Positions 1 to 7,935 of a stretch of 64,000 nt of DNA are shown in pieces (positions within the stretch are counted from its first letter, which is position 1; the number at the start of each line of letters is the position of its first letter). The stretch is from NCBI GenBank assembly GCA_963781105.1, contig CAWAED010000003.1:310001-374000 (forward strand). The letters run 5' to 3'. The notes beneath the pieces are model-generated. The model made no database searches. It worked only from the letters and a program-made list of their open reading frames with translations, and was not told the origin of the DNA. The stretch comes from Palsa-295 sp963781105 (GTDB taxonomy: Bacteria; Acidobacteriota; Terriglobia; Acidiferrales; UBA7541). Position numbers and translations under genes: made by a program.

Positions 1-975
1 GCGGCATCCACGGTCGAAAGCGCCACCTCCATAGCCGCCCACGAATTTTTTCACGCCTGGAACGTCAAGCGCATCCGTCCGCAGACCCTTGAGCCCGTGG
101 ACTACACCAAAGAAATGTATACGCGCGCGCTGTGGTTCGCCGAGGGCGTCACCAGCACCTACGGCGCCTACACCCTCGAACGCACCGGACTGTGGACCAA
201 GGACCAGTTCTACGGCGACCTCGCCGGCCAGATCAGCGAGCTCGATTCGCGCCCCGCGCACACCTGGCAGAGCGTCGAGGAATCCAGCCTCGACGCCTGG
301 CTCGAAAAATACGACGACTACCGCCAGCCCAACCGCAGCATTTCGTATTACAACAAGGGCCAGATCGACGGCGTCCTGCTCGACCTCGCCATCCGCGACG
401 CTACCGACAATCTCAAATCTTTAGACGACGTGATGCGCCGCATGTACGAAATCTATGCCCAGCAAGGGCGCTTCTACGATGACTCCCAAGGCGTCGAGGC
501 GGTCGCCGAAGAAGTAGCGGGAGTGAAGTTCGACGATTTTTTTCGCAATTATGTCGCAGGCACCGCGGACATCCCCTACCAGGATTTTTTCAACGCGGCG
601 GGTCTCGAACTAAAAGTCGAAATGCACAAGAGCGCGGATCTCGGATTTTGGACCGTAGGCCACGGCCCCGGCGCGCCTATCCAAGTTTCGCAGGTCGTTC
701 CGGGCACTTTCGCGGAAGCAGCCGGATTAAAATCCGGAGACATTCTCCTCGCGCTCAATGGCCAGTCCGTTCCGCGCTATTTGCCCGGATGGCTGCACGA
801 CCAAACCCCGGGAGAGAAGATCACGCTGCATGTGCATCGCGACGAGAAGGAACTCGATATCAAATTCGCTCTCGGCGCCAACGACTCGAAAAGATTCTGG
901 ATCGCCGAAATGCCGACGATCACCGAGAAGCAGCGCCGCATCCGCGAAGGCTGGCTGAAGGGAACCACAAACTGA
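1..975 (+). CDS. M61-family metallopeptidase with C-terminal PDZ domain (5' truncated by window edge)
   Basis: The frame is open from base 1, so the N-terminal half lies outside the window; 324 residues are visible. Residues 14-18 read HEFFH, followed by AWNVKRIRP, the M61 (glycyl aminopeptidase type) zinc motif. The Glu in FAEGVTSTYG about 30 residues later fits the third zinc ligand. A PDZ domain lies at about residues 210-290 (QVVPGTFAEAAGLKSGDILLALNG). Family members are about 600 residues long, usually secreted or periplasmic, and cleave N-terminal Gly/Ala. The signal peptide cannot be checked. plsC follows on the same strand 71 bases later, without obvious functional linkage. Family assignment is firm; substrate is unknown. 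Confidence 0.9.
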   Translation, partial: AASTVESATSIAAHEFFHAWNVKRIRPQTLEPVDYTKEMYTRALWFAEGVTSTYGAYTLERTGLWTKDQFYGDLAGQISELDSRPAHTWQSVEESSLDAWLEKYDDYRQPNRSISYYNKGQIDGVLLDLAIRDATDNLKSLDDVMRRMYEIYAQQGRFYDDSQGVEAVAEEVAGVKFDDFFRNYVAGTADIPYQDFFNAAGLELKVEMHKSADLGFWTVGHGPGAPIQVSQVVPGTFAEAAGLKSGDILLALNGQSVPRYLPGWLHDQTPGEKITLHVHRDEKELDIKFALGANDSKRFWIAEMPTITEKQRRIREGWLKGTTN

Positions 976-1046
976 ACGAATCGACAAACTGAAGGACCGA
1001 CAAATTTGCCTAGAACGCCCCTCGACTCCACCGCGTCCGTGAATCC

Positions 1047-1769
1047 ATGATCCGCACAATCGCCGTGTACGCCTTCGTTGTACCGGCTCTGATATTCGTA
1101 CTCCCGCTGCTGATCCTGTGGACGATCATCACCCAGGACGCGAACTTTATGTATTGGACGTTCATCGGCGCGTTGTGCATCACCATGCGCATCGCTGGGA
1201 TCCACATCCGCGCCGAAGGAACCGAAAATATTCCCGCGGGTGTTTGCATTTTCGCTTCGAACCACGCCTCAAATATTGATCCGGTGGCGCTAGTGCCGCA
1301 CATCCCGAGGCGAGTCGCGCTGCTCGCGAAAAAAGAAGTCTTCCGCGTCCCGATCCTCTCGAAGGCGCTGCACCTCGCGAAATTGGTTCCCGTGGATCGC
1401 GCGGACAAAGAAGCCGCGGCCGAAAGCGTGGACACCGCGATCAAATATCTGAAGGAAGGCCTTTCGTTCTTGGTCTATCCCGAAGGAACACGCAGCCGCG
1501 ACGGGCACCTGATGCCATTCAAGAAGGGAACTTTCGTGATGGCCATTCGCGCCGGGGTCAGCGTGGTCCCGGTCTCCCTAGCCGGCACCCAGCGCCTCAT
1601 GCGCAAAGGCGATTGGACCATTCACCCCGGTGACGTCGTAGTGCGCTTCGGCCCCGCGATTGACGCCGCAAAATATTCCGCCGATCAGCGCGACGAACTC
1701 CGCAAACGCGCCCAGGATTTAGTAGCCGCCGGCTTGCCGGAAGACCAAAAGCCGGCCCCGGAGAAATAA
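1047..1769 (+). CDS. plsC: 1-acyl-sn-glycerol-3-phosphate acyltransferase (PlsC family)
   Basis: A protein of 240 residues that would acylate lysophosphatidic acid to phosphatidic acid at the inner membrane, the second acylation step of phospholipid synthesis. The N-terminus (about residues 5-30) is a hydrophobic membrane segment. The catalytic H-x4-D motif is NHASNIDP (His73, Asp78) and the substrate-binding motif is PEGTRSRDG (from residue 145). Length and motif spacing are normal for the family. The chosen ATG is the first in frame. The gene converges on lpxD, whose stop lies 17 bases downstream on the other strand. A specialised acyl acceptor cannot be excluded. Confidence 0.9.
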   Translation: MIRTIAVYAFVVPALIFVLPLLILWTIITQDANFMYWTFIGALCITMRIAGIHIRAEGTENIPAGVCIFASNHASNIDPVALVPHIPRRVALLAKKEVFRVPILSKALHLAKLVPVDRADKEAAAESVDTAIKYLKEGLSFLVYPEGTRSRDGHLMPFKKGTFVMAIRAGVSVVPVSLAGTQRLMRKGDWTIHPGDVVVRFGPAIDAAKYSADQRDELRKRAQDLVAAGLPEDQKPAPEK

Positions 1770-1786
1770 CCTCGCGTACCACAAAC

Positions 1787-2812
1787 TCAAGTCGCGCTCA
1801 ATCGCGCTACTGCCTCGCGCAATTCCCGCAATTCCTTCTGCAGTTCCGGCAAACGACTAAACACCGCCACCGACTTGCGCCAAGCCAGATTATCCATCGC
1901 CGGATACCCCGAATAAATCGCGCCGGCTGGCACATCCGTCGGCACGCCCGTTTGGGCCGTCAGCATCGCACCATCGCCAATCGTCAGATGCCCCGCCGCT
2001 CCTACCTGCCCGGCAAGTATGCACCGGTTGCCCACCTTAGTAGTCCCAGCCAAACCAACCTGACCGCACAAAAGCGTATCCTCGCCCACTTTGCAAGCAT
2101 GTCCCACCTGCACCAGATTATCGATCTTGGTCCCGCGCGCGATCCGCGTCTCGCCCACCGTAGCGCGGTCAATCGCGCTGTGCGCCTGAATCTCCACGTC
2201 ATCCTCGATCACCGCAATCCCCGATTGCCGGATCTTGTGCCAGGAGCCGTCGCTCTGCCGCGCGAATCCAAAACCGTCACTGCCAATCGTCACGCCGTTC
2301 TGCAGCAACACGCGATTGCCGATGTGGCAGTTTTCCCGCACGGTAACCCGCGAATGCGCAAAAAAATCGTCGCCAATCTTCGCTCCCCTGTAAATCGTTA
2401 CGAAACTATGCAGCACCGCATTGCGCCCGATTTCCACGCCCTCGTCCACGAAGCAGTAAGGCCCAACATGCGCGCCAGGAGCAATCTTCGCGGTCTCGGC
2501 CACAATCGCCGTAGGATGAATCCCCATCGTGAAGCGCGGCGCCGGATGAAAAATCTCAATCGCTCGCGCGAAATCAAGATAGGGACTTGCCGAACGCAAC
2601 GCCGCAATTCGCATCGGCCCCGCATCCTTCGCCACGAAAACGGCCGACGCCAGCGTGGTATCCAGCGCCGCCCGATACTTGCGGTTCACAAAGAAAGTCA
2701 ATTCTCCCGGCTGCGCCTCTTCAATCCCAGCGACGCCGCTGATTTCCAGTCCCGCGTCGCCGTCCACCTCGCATCCAAGCTGGTTCGCGATCTCGCCAAG
2801 CTTCATTGACAC
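1787..2812 (-). CDS. lpxD: UDP-3-O-acylglucosamine N-acyltransferase LpxD
   Basis: A protein of 341 residues, normal for LpxD, which N-acylates UDP-3-O-acylglucosamine in lipid A synthesis. The N-terminal uridine-binding domain (LGCEVDGDAGLEISGVAGIEEA, FFVNRKYRAAL) precedes a left-handed beta helix of hexapeptide repeats from about residue 100 (for example IAPGAHVGPYCFVDEGVEIG). The His in QVGHACKVG matches the catalytic base. A C-terminal helix with LPELQKELRELREAVARL follows. It lies on its own away from other lpx genes and downstream of a hypothetical gene on the same strand (124-base gap). Its presence implies an outer membrane with lipid A. Confidence 0.95.
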   Translation of the reverse strand: MSMKLGEIANQLGCEVDGDAGLEISGVAGIEEAQPGELTFFVNRKYRAALDTTLASAVFVAKDAGPMRIAALRSASPYLDFARAIEIFHPAPRFTMGIHPTAIVAETAKIAPGAHVGPYCFVDEGVEIGRNAVLHSFVTIYRGAKIGDDFFAHSRVTVRENCHIGNRVLLQNGVTIGSDGFGFARQSDGSWHKIRQSGIAVIEDDVEIQAHSAIDRATVGETRIARGTKIDNLVQVGHACKVGEDTLLCGQVGLAGTTKVGNRCILAGQVGAAGHLTIGDGAMLTAQTGVPTDVPAGAIYSGYPAMDNLAWRKSVAVFSRLPELQKELRELREAVARLSAT

Positions 2813-2936
2813 ATCTCCTCACCCCTCAAATTGCACCCGGCCAATGTACATCAGAGGTACAACGCGATGATAACGCCTACAGCATGCAGATCAGTTTCCA
2901 CGAAGACACAGCAAGGAAGGCAACAACTCAAGGACG

Positions 2937-3470
2937 CTATTCGTTGAATAGTTTGGTCTGCGACTCCGGCACAGCGCTCGAATCGCGCCGCGTCTGCCGC
3001 GAAGCGCCGACAACTCCGAGCACTTTCATCTCAGCAATAGCCGTCCGCGGAATAAATAACCTCAAATTATTGCCGTGAATGTCCGGCGGCGTCAGTTGCA
3101 CTCCGTTGTCCAGCAACTCCACCAGGTCGTTCGCCACAATCCCCTCCATCACATCCTGGTCTCGGAATCGCAAGCGCACCCATAACCCGTCCAGCTTCGG
3201 CCGGCTAAGAAAAACCTTTCGTTCGGGGTCAAACGTTTCCGGAAACTCCCGCACGAAGTAAACCGACTTCACGTTCTCTACAGCGACTTCCACGTGCTCC
3301 CCGTCCGGCGTCAGCAGGTCAATCGTCTCCGCCGTACCGAGGCTTCCCGAATTCAAATACCCTCGCAGCGGCGTCCGGTCCATCAGCAACACCACCACCT
3401 TCTTTCGCGTCGAGGCTGCAGCTCGCTCTTTCACGAAATTTGGGCCTTTTTGCAGGGAGATTCTTGCCAT
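2937..3470 (-). CDS. conserved hypothetical soluble protein
   Basis: A 177-residue protein I do not recognise with certainty. It has no signal peptide or membrane segment. The N-terminus is basic (about residues 1-25). The rest alternates beta-strand-like segments in two halves that look alike: VVVLLMDRTPLRGYLNSGSL and LDGLWVRLRFRDQDVMEGIV, each followed by an acidic turn. This suggests two small beta-barrel or PilZ/Sm-like repeats, but that is inference. The gene reads away from murJ across an 82-base divergent spacer holding a good sigma-70 promoter. It precedes lpxD on the same strand and could be co-transcribed with it. Confidence 0.7.
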   Translation of the reverse strand: MARISLQKGPNFVKERAAASTRKKVVVLLMDRTPLRGYLNSGSLGTAETIDLLTPDGEHVEVAVENVKSVYFVREFPETFDPERKVFLSRPKLDGLWVRLRFRDQDVMEGIVANDLVELLDNGVQLTPPDIHGNNLRLFIPRTAIAEMKVLGVVGASRQTRRDSSAVPESQTKLFNE

Positions 3471-3483
3471 GCTCTAAGGGGTT

Positions 3484-3511
3484 ATGTTATTCTTGCGCTG
3501 GTTTTTGTCAA
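3484..3511 (-). promoter_or_regulatory. sigma-70-type promoter for the hypothetical gene at 3470
   Basis: On the minus strand TTGACA (bases 3511-3506) is followed by a 16-base spacer and TAACAT (3489-3484), a perfect -35 and a 4/6 -10. The predicted start point falls about 6 bases before the ATG at 3470, so the transcript would have an unusually short leader. Confidence 0.55.
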
Positions 3512-3552
3512 GTTATTGGTGCTTAAAGGGTTAGCATCGGAGCTGCCGCCGG

Positions 3553-5184
3553 TTGACCGAAAAGGGCAAGATCCTAAAATCTGCCTCCGTGGTAGCCCTA
3601 GCCACCGTTATCAGCCGCATTTGCGGATACTTACGCGATCAGCGGGTAGCCCTTTTGCTCGGCACCTCGCCAGCTGCCGACTCGTTCATCTTGGCATTTC
3701 GCATTCCCAACATGATACGACGCATGACCGGGGAAGGCGCGTTGGGCGCCTCGTTCGTTCCGGTTTTCGTCGGCTACTTGCGCGGGAAGCCGCCCAAGGA
3801 GACATGGCAGTTCGCGCGCCGCGCATTTTGGGACGCGGCCGTTATTCTGGCAGTTCTAGCTGTTCTGGGGTCCCTATTTTCCAGGCAAATCATCGGCATC
3901 TTTACGGCACTCGGTATGCACCATGTCCGCTGGGACCTCGCGGTCTATCTGAACCGCATCATTTTTCCGTGCGTGTTCTTCCTGGGGCTTGCCGCGTTGG
4001 CGTCGTCTATTCTGATCAGCTTTCATCGCTTCGGACTTCCGGCTTCCACGTCCATCTTTTTCAATCTGGTATTCATCGCTTTTTCTTTCGGAGTGATCTA
4101 CCGGCCGCTCATGAAATGGGCCCCCGAGGCTTACCGCACCCCGGCAGTCGCGCTCGCCGTTGGTATTTTCTTGGGCTCGGTCGTGAGTCTGGCGATGCAA
4201 GTCCCGGCGTTGGCCAAGTTGGGTATGCGTTTTCGTCCCGACGTGAACTTCGACGATCCCGGCGTCAGGAAAGTCGGCAAACTGATGCTCCCGGCGTTCT
4301 TCGGCATCGGGGTATTCCAGGTCAATTTTTTCGTGGATACGCTTTTCGCCACGTCCTCGCGCATGCCCACAGGAAGCATCATGTCGCTGTATGTTGCGGA
4401 CCGCGTCATGGAGCTGGTGCTCGGAGTGTACGCGATCGCTATTTCCACTGTGATTCTGCCGACCATGTCGCACCAGGTGGCCGGCGGCAAGTACGACGAG
4501 ATGAAGCAGACGTTCGGCTTCGCGTTGCGCGTCGTATCGTTTATCACGATCCCGGCAGCCGTGGGGCTGATCCTGTTGCGCGTCCCGATTACGCAAGTGC
4601 TTTTTCAGCACGGCGAATTTATGGCGCAGTCCACGGCGCTGACGTCGCATGCGCTGCTCTTTTATTCTCTGGGATTGCCGGCCTTCGCGGCCATTAAGCT
4701 GATAACGCCCATGTACTATTCGACGCAAGACACTCTGACGCCGGCGAAAGTAGCGGCGTACGCCGTCGGGCTGCACGTGTTCCTGAATATCGTGCTGCTC
4801 TTCGCCTTCGGGCGGTTCCTGTGGAACGCCAGTCCAGCGCTCGCCAGCACCCTGGCCGCTTACTTTTATTTCGGCGTACTGTTTTGGGTTTTTCGCGGAC
4901 GCTACGGCAGGCTCGGTACGCGAGCCATCGTCGGGTCGCTCTCCAAGACGGTCGCCTGCGCGTTGGCCATGGCCGTGGTTTGCTTCGCAGCATTGAAGTA
5001 TTCGCATTTCGCGGCAGTCGAGCACCTTTTCGCACGTGCCGCGCTGCTCTTCGCAATGATCGCGGCATCTACGGCCGCGTATTTCGGCCTGGCGTGGCTG
5101 CTGCGCTGCGAAGAATTGCCGGAGCTTTTCCTGTTGCTTCGGAGGGCCGAGCCGGAAGTGGCTACTACCGGACTCGATGTGTAA
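3553..5184 (+). CDS. murJ: lipid II flippase MurJ
   Basis: A 543-residue polytopic membrane protein of the MurJ/MviN (MOP exporter) family, which flips lipid II across the inner membrane for peptidoglycan synthesis. The N-terminal signature is present (SRICGYLRDQRVALLLGTSPAADSF is split across the first helix, then FRIPNMIRRMTGEGALGASFVPVF), including the Arg residues of the central cavity. About 14 hydrophobic helices follow. The start is TTG at 3553: an in-frame stop at 3532 leaves no ATG or GTG choice, and GGAG lies at a suitable distance upstream. xerD follows after 47 bases. Confidence 0.95.
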   Translation: MTEKGKILKSASVVALATVISRICGYLRDQRVALLLGTSPAADSFILAFRIPNMIRRMTGEGALGASFVPVFVGYLRGKPPKETWQFARRAFWDAAVILAVLAVLGSLFSRQIIGIFTALGMHHVRWDLAVYLNRIIFPCVFFLGLAALASSILISFHRFGLPASTSIFFNLVFIAFSFGVIYRPLMKWAPEAYRTPAVALAVGIFLGSVVSLAMQVPALAKLGMRFRPDVNFDDPGVRKVGKLMLPAFFGIGVFQVNFFVDTLFATSSRMPTGSIMSLYVADRVMELVLGVYAIAISTVILPTMSHQVAGGKYDEMKQTFGFALRVVSFITIPAAVGLILLRVPITQVLFQHGEFMAQSTALTSHALLFYSLGLPAFAAIKLITPMYYSTQDTLTPAKVAAYAVGLHVFLNIVLLFAFGRFLWNASPALASTLAAYFYFGVLFWVFRGRYGRLGTRAIVGSLSKTVACALAMAVVCFAALKYSHFAAVEHLFARAALLFAMIAASTAAYFGLAWLLRCEELPELFLLLRRAEPEVATTGLDV

Positions 5185-5231
5185 CACCACCTTGGCACGA
5201 TTGCGTGACGCCGTGAATTGGGGGCAGTGAC

Positions 5232-6116
5232 TTGGAAGCGCACATTCGATCATTCTTGAACTATCTGCGAGTCGAAAAGGGGCTCTCGGCGAACACCATT
5301 CAGGCCTACCGTAGGGACATGGAGAAATTTGCGGCCTTTGCGGCGAAGCAGAAACTCGAGACCAGCCAAATTCAGCGCAGTCAGGTCGTGGACTTCCTTC
5401 GCACTCTCTATCTTCGCAAGCTGGATAGCCGTTCCGTCGCCCGCCACCTGGTAACCATTCGTCACTTCTTCCGTTTCGCTTTTACCGAAGGGATCATTCA
5501 CGAAGACCCGGCCATCAATATCCAGTCTCCGAAATTCCGTCAGGCGCTCCCTGAATTCCTTAGCGTGCAGGAGGTAGACCGCCTCCTCGCCCAGCCCGAT
5601 GTCAACACCACTACGGGTCTGCGCGATAAAGCCATGATCGAACTCCTGTATTCGACGGGCCTTCGCGTATCCGAACTCTGCGGTCTGAAAACCGCTGACC
5701 TGCAAATGGAAGTCGGCTGCCTGCGCTGCATCGGGAAGGGAAATAAGGAGCGCCTCGTCCCGGTCGGCCGCCGCGCTCTCGAGGCCGTTCACGAATACCT
5801 GAAAAAATCGCGTCCGGAAATCCTGGGCGAAAAGACCTCACCTTATCTTTTCTCCAGCCGCACCGGCGCCGCCACAAACCGCGTCATGTTCTGGAAAGTT
5901 CTCGCCGCCTATGGGCGAAAAGCGGGATTGCGTAAGACTCTGTCTCCACATATGCTGCGGCACAGCTTCGCCACGCACTTGCTGGACCGCGGCGCGGATC
6001 TTCGTTCAGTGCAAATGATGTTGGGCCACGCAGACATAGCCACCACCCAGATTTATACCCATGTCGTGGAAGAGAGACTGAAGCAAGTTTATAAAGCGCA
6101 TCATCCTCGCGCCTGA
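5232..6116 (+). CDS. xerD: site-specific tyrosine recombinase XerD/XerC
   Basis: A 294-residue tyrosine recombinase that resolves chromosome dimers at dif with a partner Xer protein. The N-terminal SAM-like core-binding domain starts LNYLRVEKGLSANTIQAYRRD. The C-terminal catalytic domain has Arg in STGLRVSELCGL, HMLRHSFATHLL (His-x2-Arg-x-His), GHADIATTQIYTHV with the nucleophilic Tyr. Length matches XerC/XerD rather than a phage integrase, and no mobile element surrounds it. The start is TTG at 5232, 47 bases after murJ. XerD is preferred from overall look; XerC is possible. Confidence 0.9.
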   Translation: MEAHIRSFLNYLRVEKGLSANTIQAYRRDMEKFAAFAAKQKLETSQIQRSQVVDFLRTLYLRKLDSRSVARHLVTIRHFFRFAFTEGIIHEDPAINIQSPKFRQALPEFLSVQEVDRLLAQPDVNTTTGLRDKAMIELLYSTGLRVSELCGLKTADLQMEVGCLRCIGKGNKERLVPVGRRALEAVHEYLKKSRPEILGEKTSPYLFSSRTGAATNRVMFWKVLAAYGRKAGLRKTLSPHMLRHSFATHLLDRGADLRSVQMMLGHADIATTQIYTHVVEERLKQVYKAHHPRA

Positions 6117-6154
6117 AGCGGTTTGCGGGGAATCTCGAGTAAGGCGGAAACTTC

Positions 6155-7765
6155 ATGCCCGATTACATGTACCTTTTGGAAAGCCGGCTCTCTCCCGAGC
6201 AGCGCGCCGTGATGGAGCGCGTCCAGGAGCTTTCGCGCACGCAAGATGTGAACGTATATCTCACCGGTGGCGCGGTGCGCGACCTGATCTCTGGCATGCC
6301 CATTCGCGATCTGGATTTCACGGTCGAAGGCAATCCCGTGAAAATGGTCCGCGAACTCGAAAAAGGCGGCGCCCGCGTAGTGTGGGAAAGCGAAAAGATC
6401 CGCCATCACGAAATGATTTTTGCCGGCGACGTGGACGGCTCCATCTCCGCCGCGCGTGAAGACTACTACGAGCGTCCCGGCACCAAGCCCGAGTACCGTT
6501 TTTCCAGCGTCATGGAAGATCTTCGCCGCCGCGATTTCGGCATCAATGCCATCGCCATTTCATTGAACACACAATCGCGCGGCCTTCTCCTCGATCCCAT
6601 GAACGGCCTCGCGGACCTCGAAAAACAAGACGTCCGCGCTCTCTCGATCCACGCCTTCACCAATCAGCCCATCCGCCTGATGCGCATATTGCGTTACGTC
6701 GCTCGCATGGGCTTCAAAATGGAGTCGCGCACGCAGGAATGGTTTGACCTGGCCGTGGAGCGCAAGCTCACCGAGCGTATCGAAAGCTCAGACGTCGGCC
6801 ACGAACTGCGCGCCCTCGCCCGGGAAGACATTCCAGTTGCCACGCTGAAGCTCTGGGAATCCCACGACCTGCTCGAGTTGATCCATCCATCGCTTCAGAA
6901 ACGCAAGCCCGACTACGACAGTTTGAACAAGCTCGCCCGCGTTCGTTCGAATCTCTATGGGGCGGGATTGCGCCCTCGCCTCCATCTTGCTGTCATGTAC
7001 TACACGTTGGGACGCCTGAAATCGCGCGAATCGGCTTCGGCGTTGCGAAACCTTGAATTCCGCGCGAGTGAAATCGAAGAACTCGACGAATTGGTTCGCG
7101 AAACCCAAAAAGTCGTGAAGATGCTCAAGAGCGCCAAGACCAATTCAGCGAAGGACGCTTACTATTACCTCGCTTCCTTGCCGGCCGAAGCTCTCGCATT
7201 CATCGAAGTCGAAATGCCCAACCCGCGTGCTCTCTCCAAGATTCGCAACTATCTGCAAAAGTGGCGGCCGCTGCGTATGGCCTCGCCGGCAGGCGAACTC
7301 GATGCGCTTGGCGTTGAGCGCGGTCCGAAATTCGACAAGATCGTCGAACAATTCTTTGAACTGCAATTGCGCGGCAAAGGCAAGACGCCCGAAGACCGCA
7401 CCAAGATCCTCAAGAATCTCGCCGGAATCAAAGACGAACCCAAAAAGCCGGAAAAGAAAGAAAAAAAACGCAAGGGTGAGAAAGACGCCGCCGCTCCCGC
7501 GGAAGCAAAAGGCCGCGAGAAATCCAAAACTCCACCTCAGGAGACGAAAGCTGCGGCCCCCGCCCCCGCGGCAGGAAAATCGGCGGCAGGGAAGTCCTCC
7601 GCCGCCTCCGCAAACGCATCCAATTCCGCGGCCGCTGCAATTGGCGCCAAAGCGCAAGCCAAGCACGATAAAGCCGAGCACGACACCAAAACCGCCAACG
7701 CCGCCACCAAAAAGCACGCCGCCGCAGGCAAGAAGTCGCCTTCAGCCAAGAAATCACGGCGCTAA
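6155..7765 (+). CDS. cca: CCA tRNA nucleotidyltransferase / poly(A) polymerase family, with long basic Ala/Lys tail
   Basis: A 536-residue class II nucleotidyltransferase that would add or repair the tRNA 3' CCA end. The catalytic head has YLTGGAVRDLISGMPIRDLDFTVEG (the GG-x10-DxD type motif), RRDFGINAIAISL, and the neck/body motif PIRLMRILRYVARMGF. A middle helical region runs to about residue 420. From about residue 425 to the end the protein is a low-complexity tail of Lys, Ala, Pro and Ser (KKPEKKEKKRKGEKD, then many AAA and KSA units), like histone H1 tails and absent from standard CCA enzymes. CCA adder versus poly(A) polymerase cannot be settled from sequence alone. Confidence 0.85.
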   Translation: MPDYMYLLESRLSPEQRAVMERVQELSRTQDVNVYLTGGAVRDLISGMPIRDLDFTVEGNPVKMVRELEKGGARVVWESEKIRHHEMIFAGDVDGSISAAREDYYERPGTKPEYRFSSVMEDLRRRDFGINAIAISLNTQSRGLLLDPMNGLADLEKQDVRALSIHAFTNQPIRLMRILRYVARMGFKMESRTQEWFDLAVERKLTERIESSDVGHELRALAREDIPVATLKLWESHDLLELIHPSLQKRKPDYDSLNKLARVRSNLYGAGLRPRLHLAVMYYTLGRLKSRESASALRNLEFRASEIEELDELVRETQKVVKMLKSAKTNSAKDAYYYLASLPAEALAFIEVEMPNPRALSKIRNYLQKWRPLRMASPAGELDALGVERGPKFDKIVEQFFELQLRGKGKTPEDRTKILKNLAGIKDEPKKPEKKEKKRKGEKDAAAPAEAKGREKSKTPPQETKAAAPAPAAGKSAAGKSSAASANASNSAAAAIGAKAQAKHDKAEHDTKTANAATKKHAAAGKKSPSAKKSRR

Positions 7766-7788
7766 AAGCGGCACGTAAACGGTCACGT

Positions 7789-7822
7789 TGTCATCCCGAC
7801 CGAAGGGAGGGATCTCTCTTCG
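7789..7822. repeat. interspersed repeat family A, copy 1
   Basis: Short form TCATCCCGACCGAAGGGAGG then GATCTCTCTTCG, between cca and dnaE. The same core recurs at least ten more times in this window. Confidence 0.8.
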
Positions 7823-7935
7823 ATGCAAATGTCGCCCGGGCAGAAAATCCGCGACTCCACCACGTTAAAATCTTCTCGCCCATCGCGAGAATGCCCGTAC
7901 CCGAATCCACCAAGCTGGTTTAAAATAGCTTGCGC

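Noticed and set aside
3874..5253. A 459-codon open frame opposite murJ, and another overlapping it on the + strand
   Set aside because: Both are low-complexity Arg/Gln/His shadows of murJ, which has clear family motifs.
7145..7717. Gly/Phe/Cys-rich open frame opposite the cca tail
   Set aside because: It is the antisense of Lys/Ala codons; no start signals or domain.
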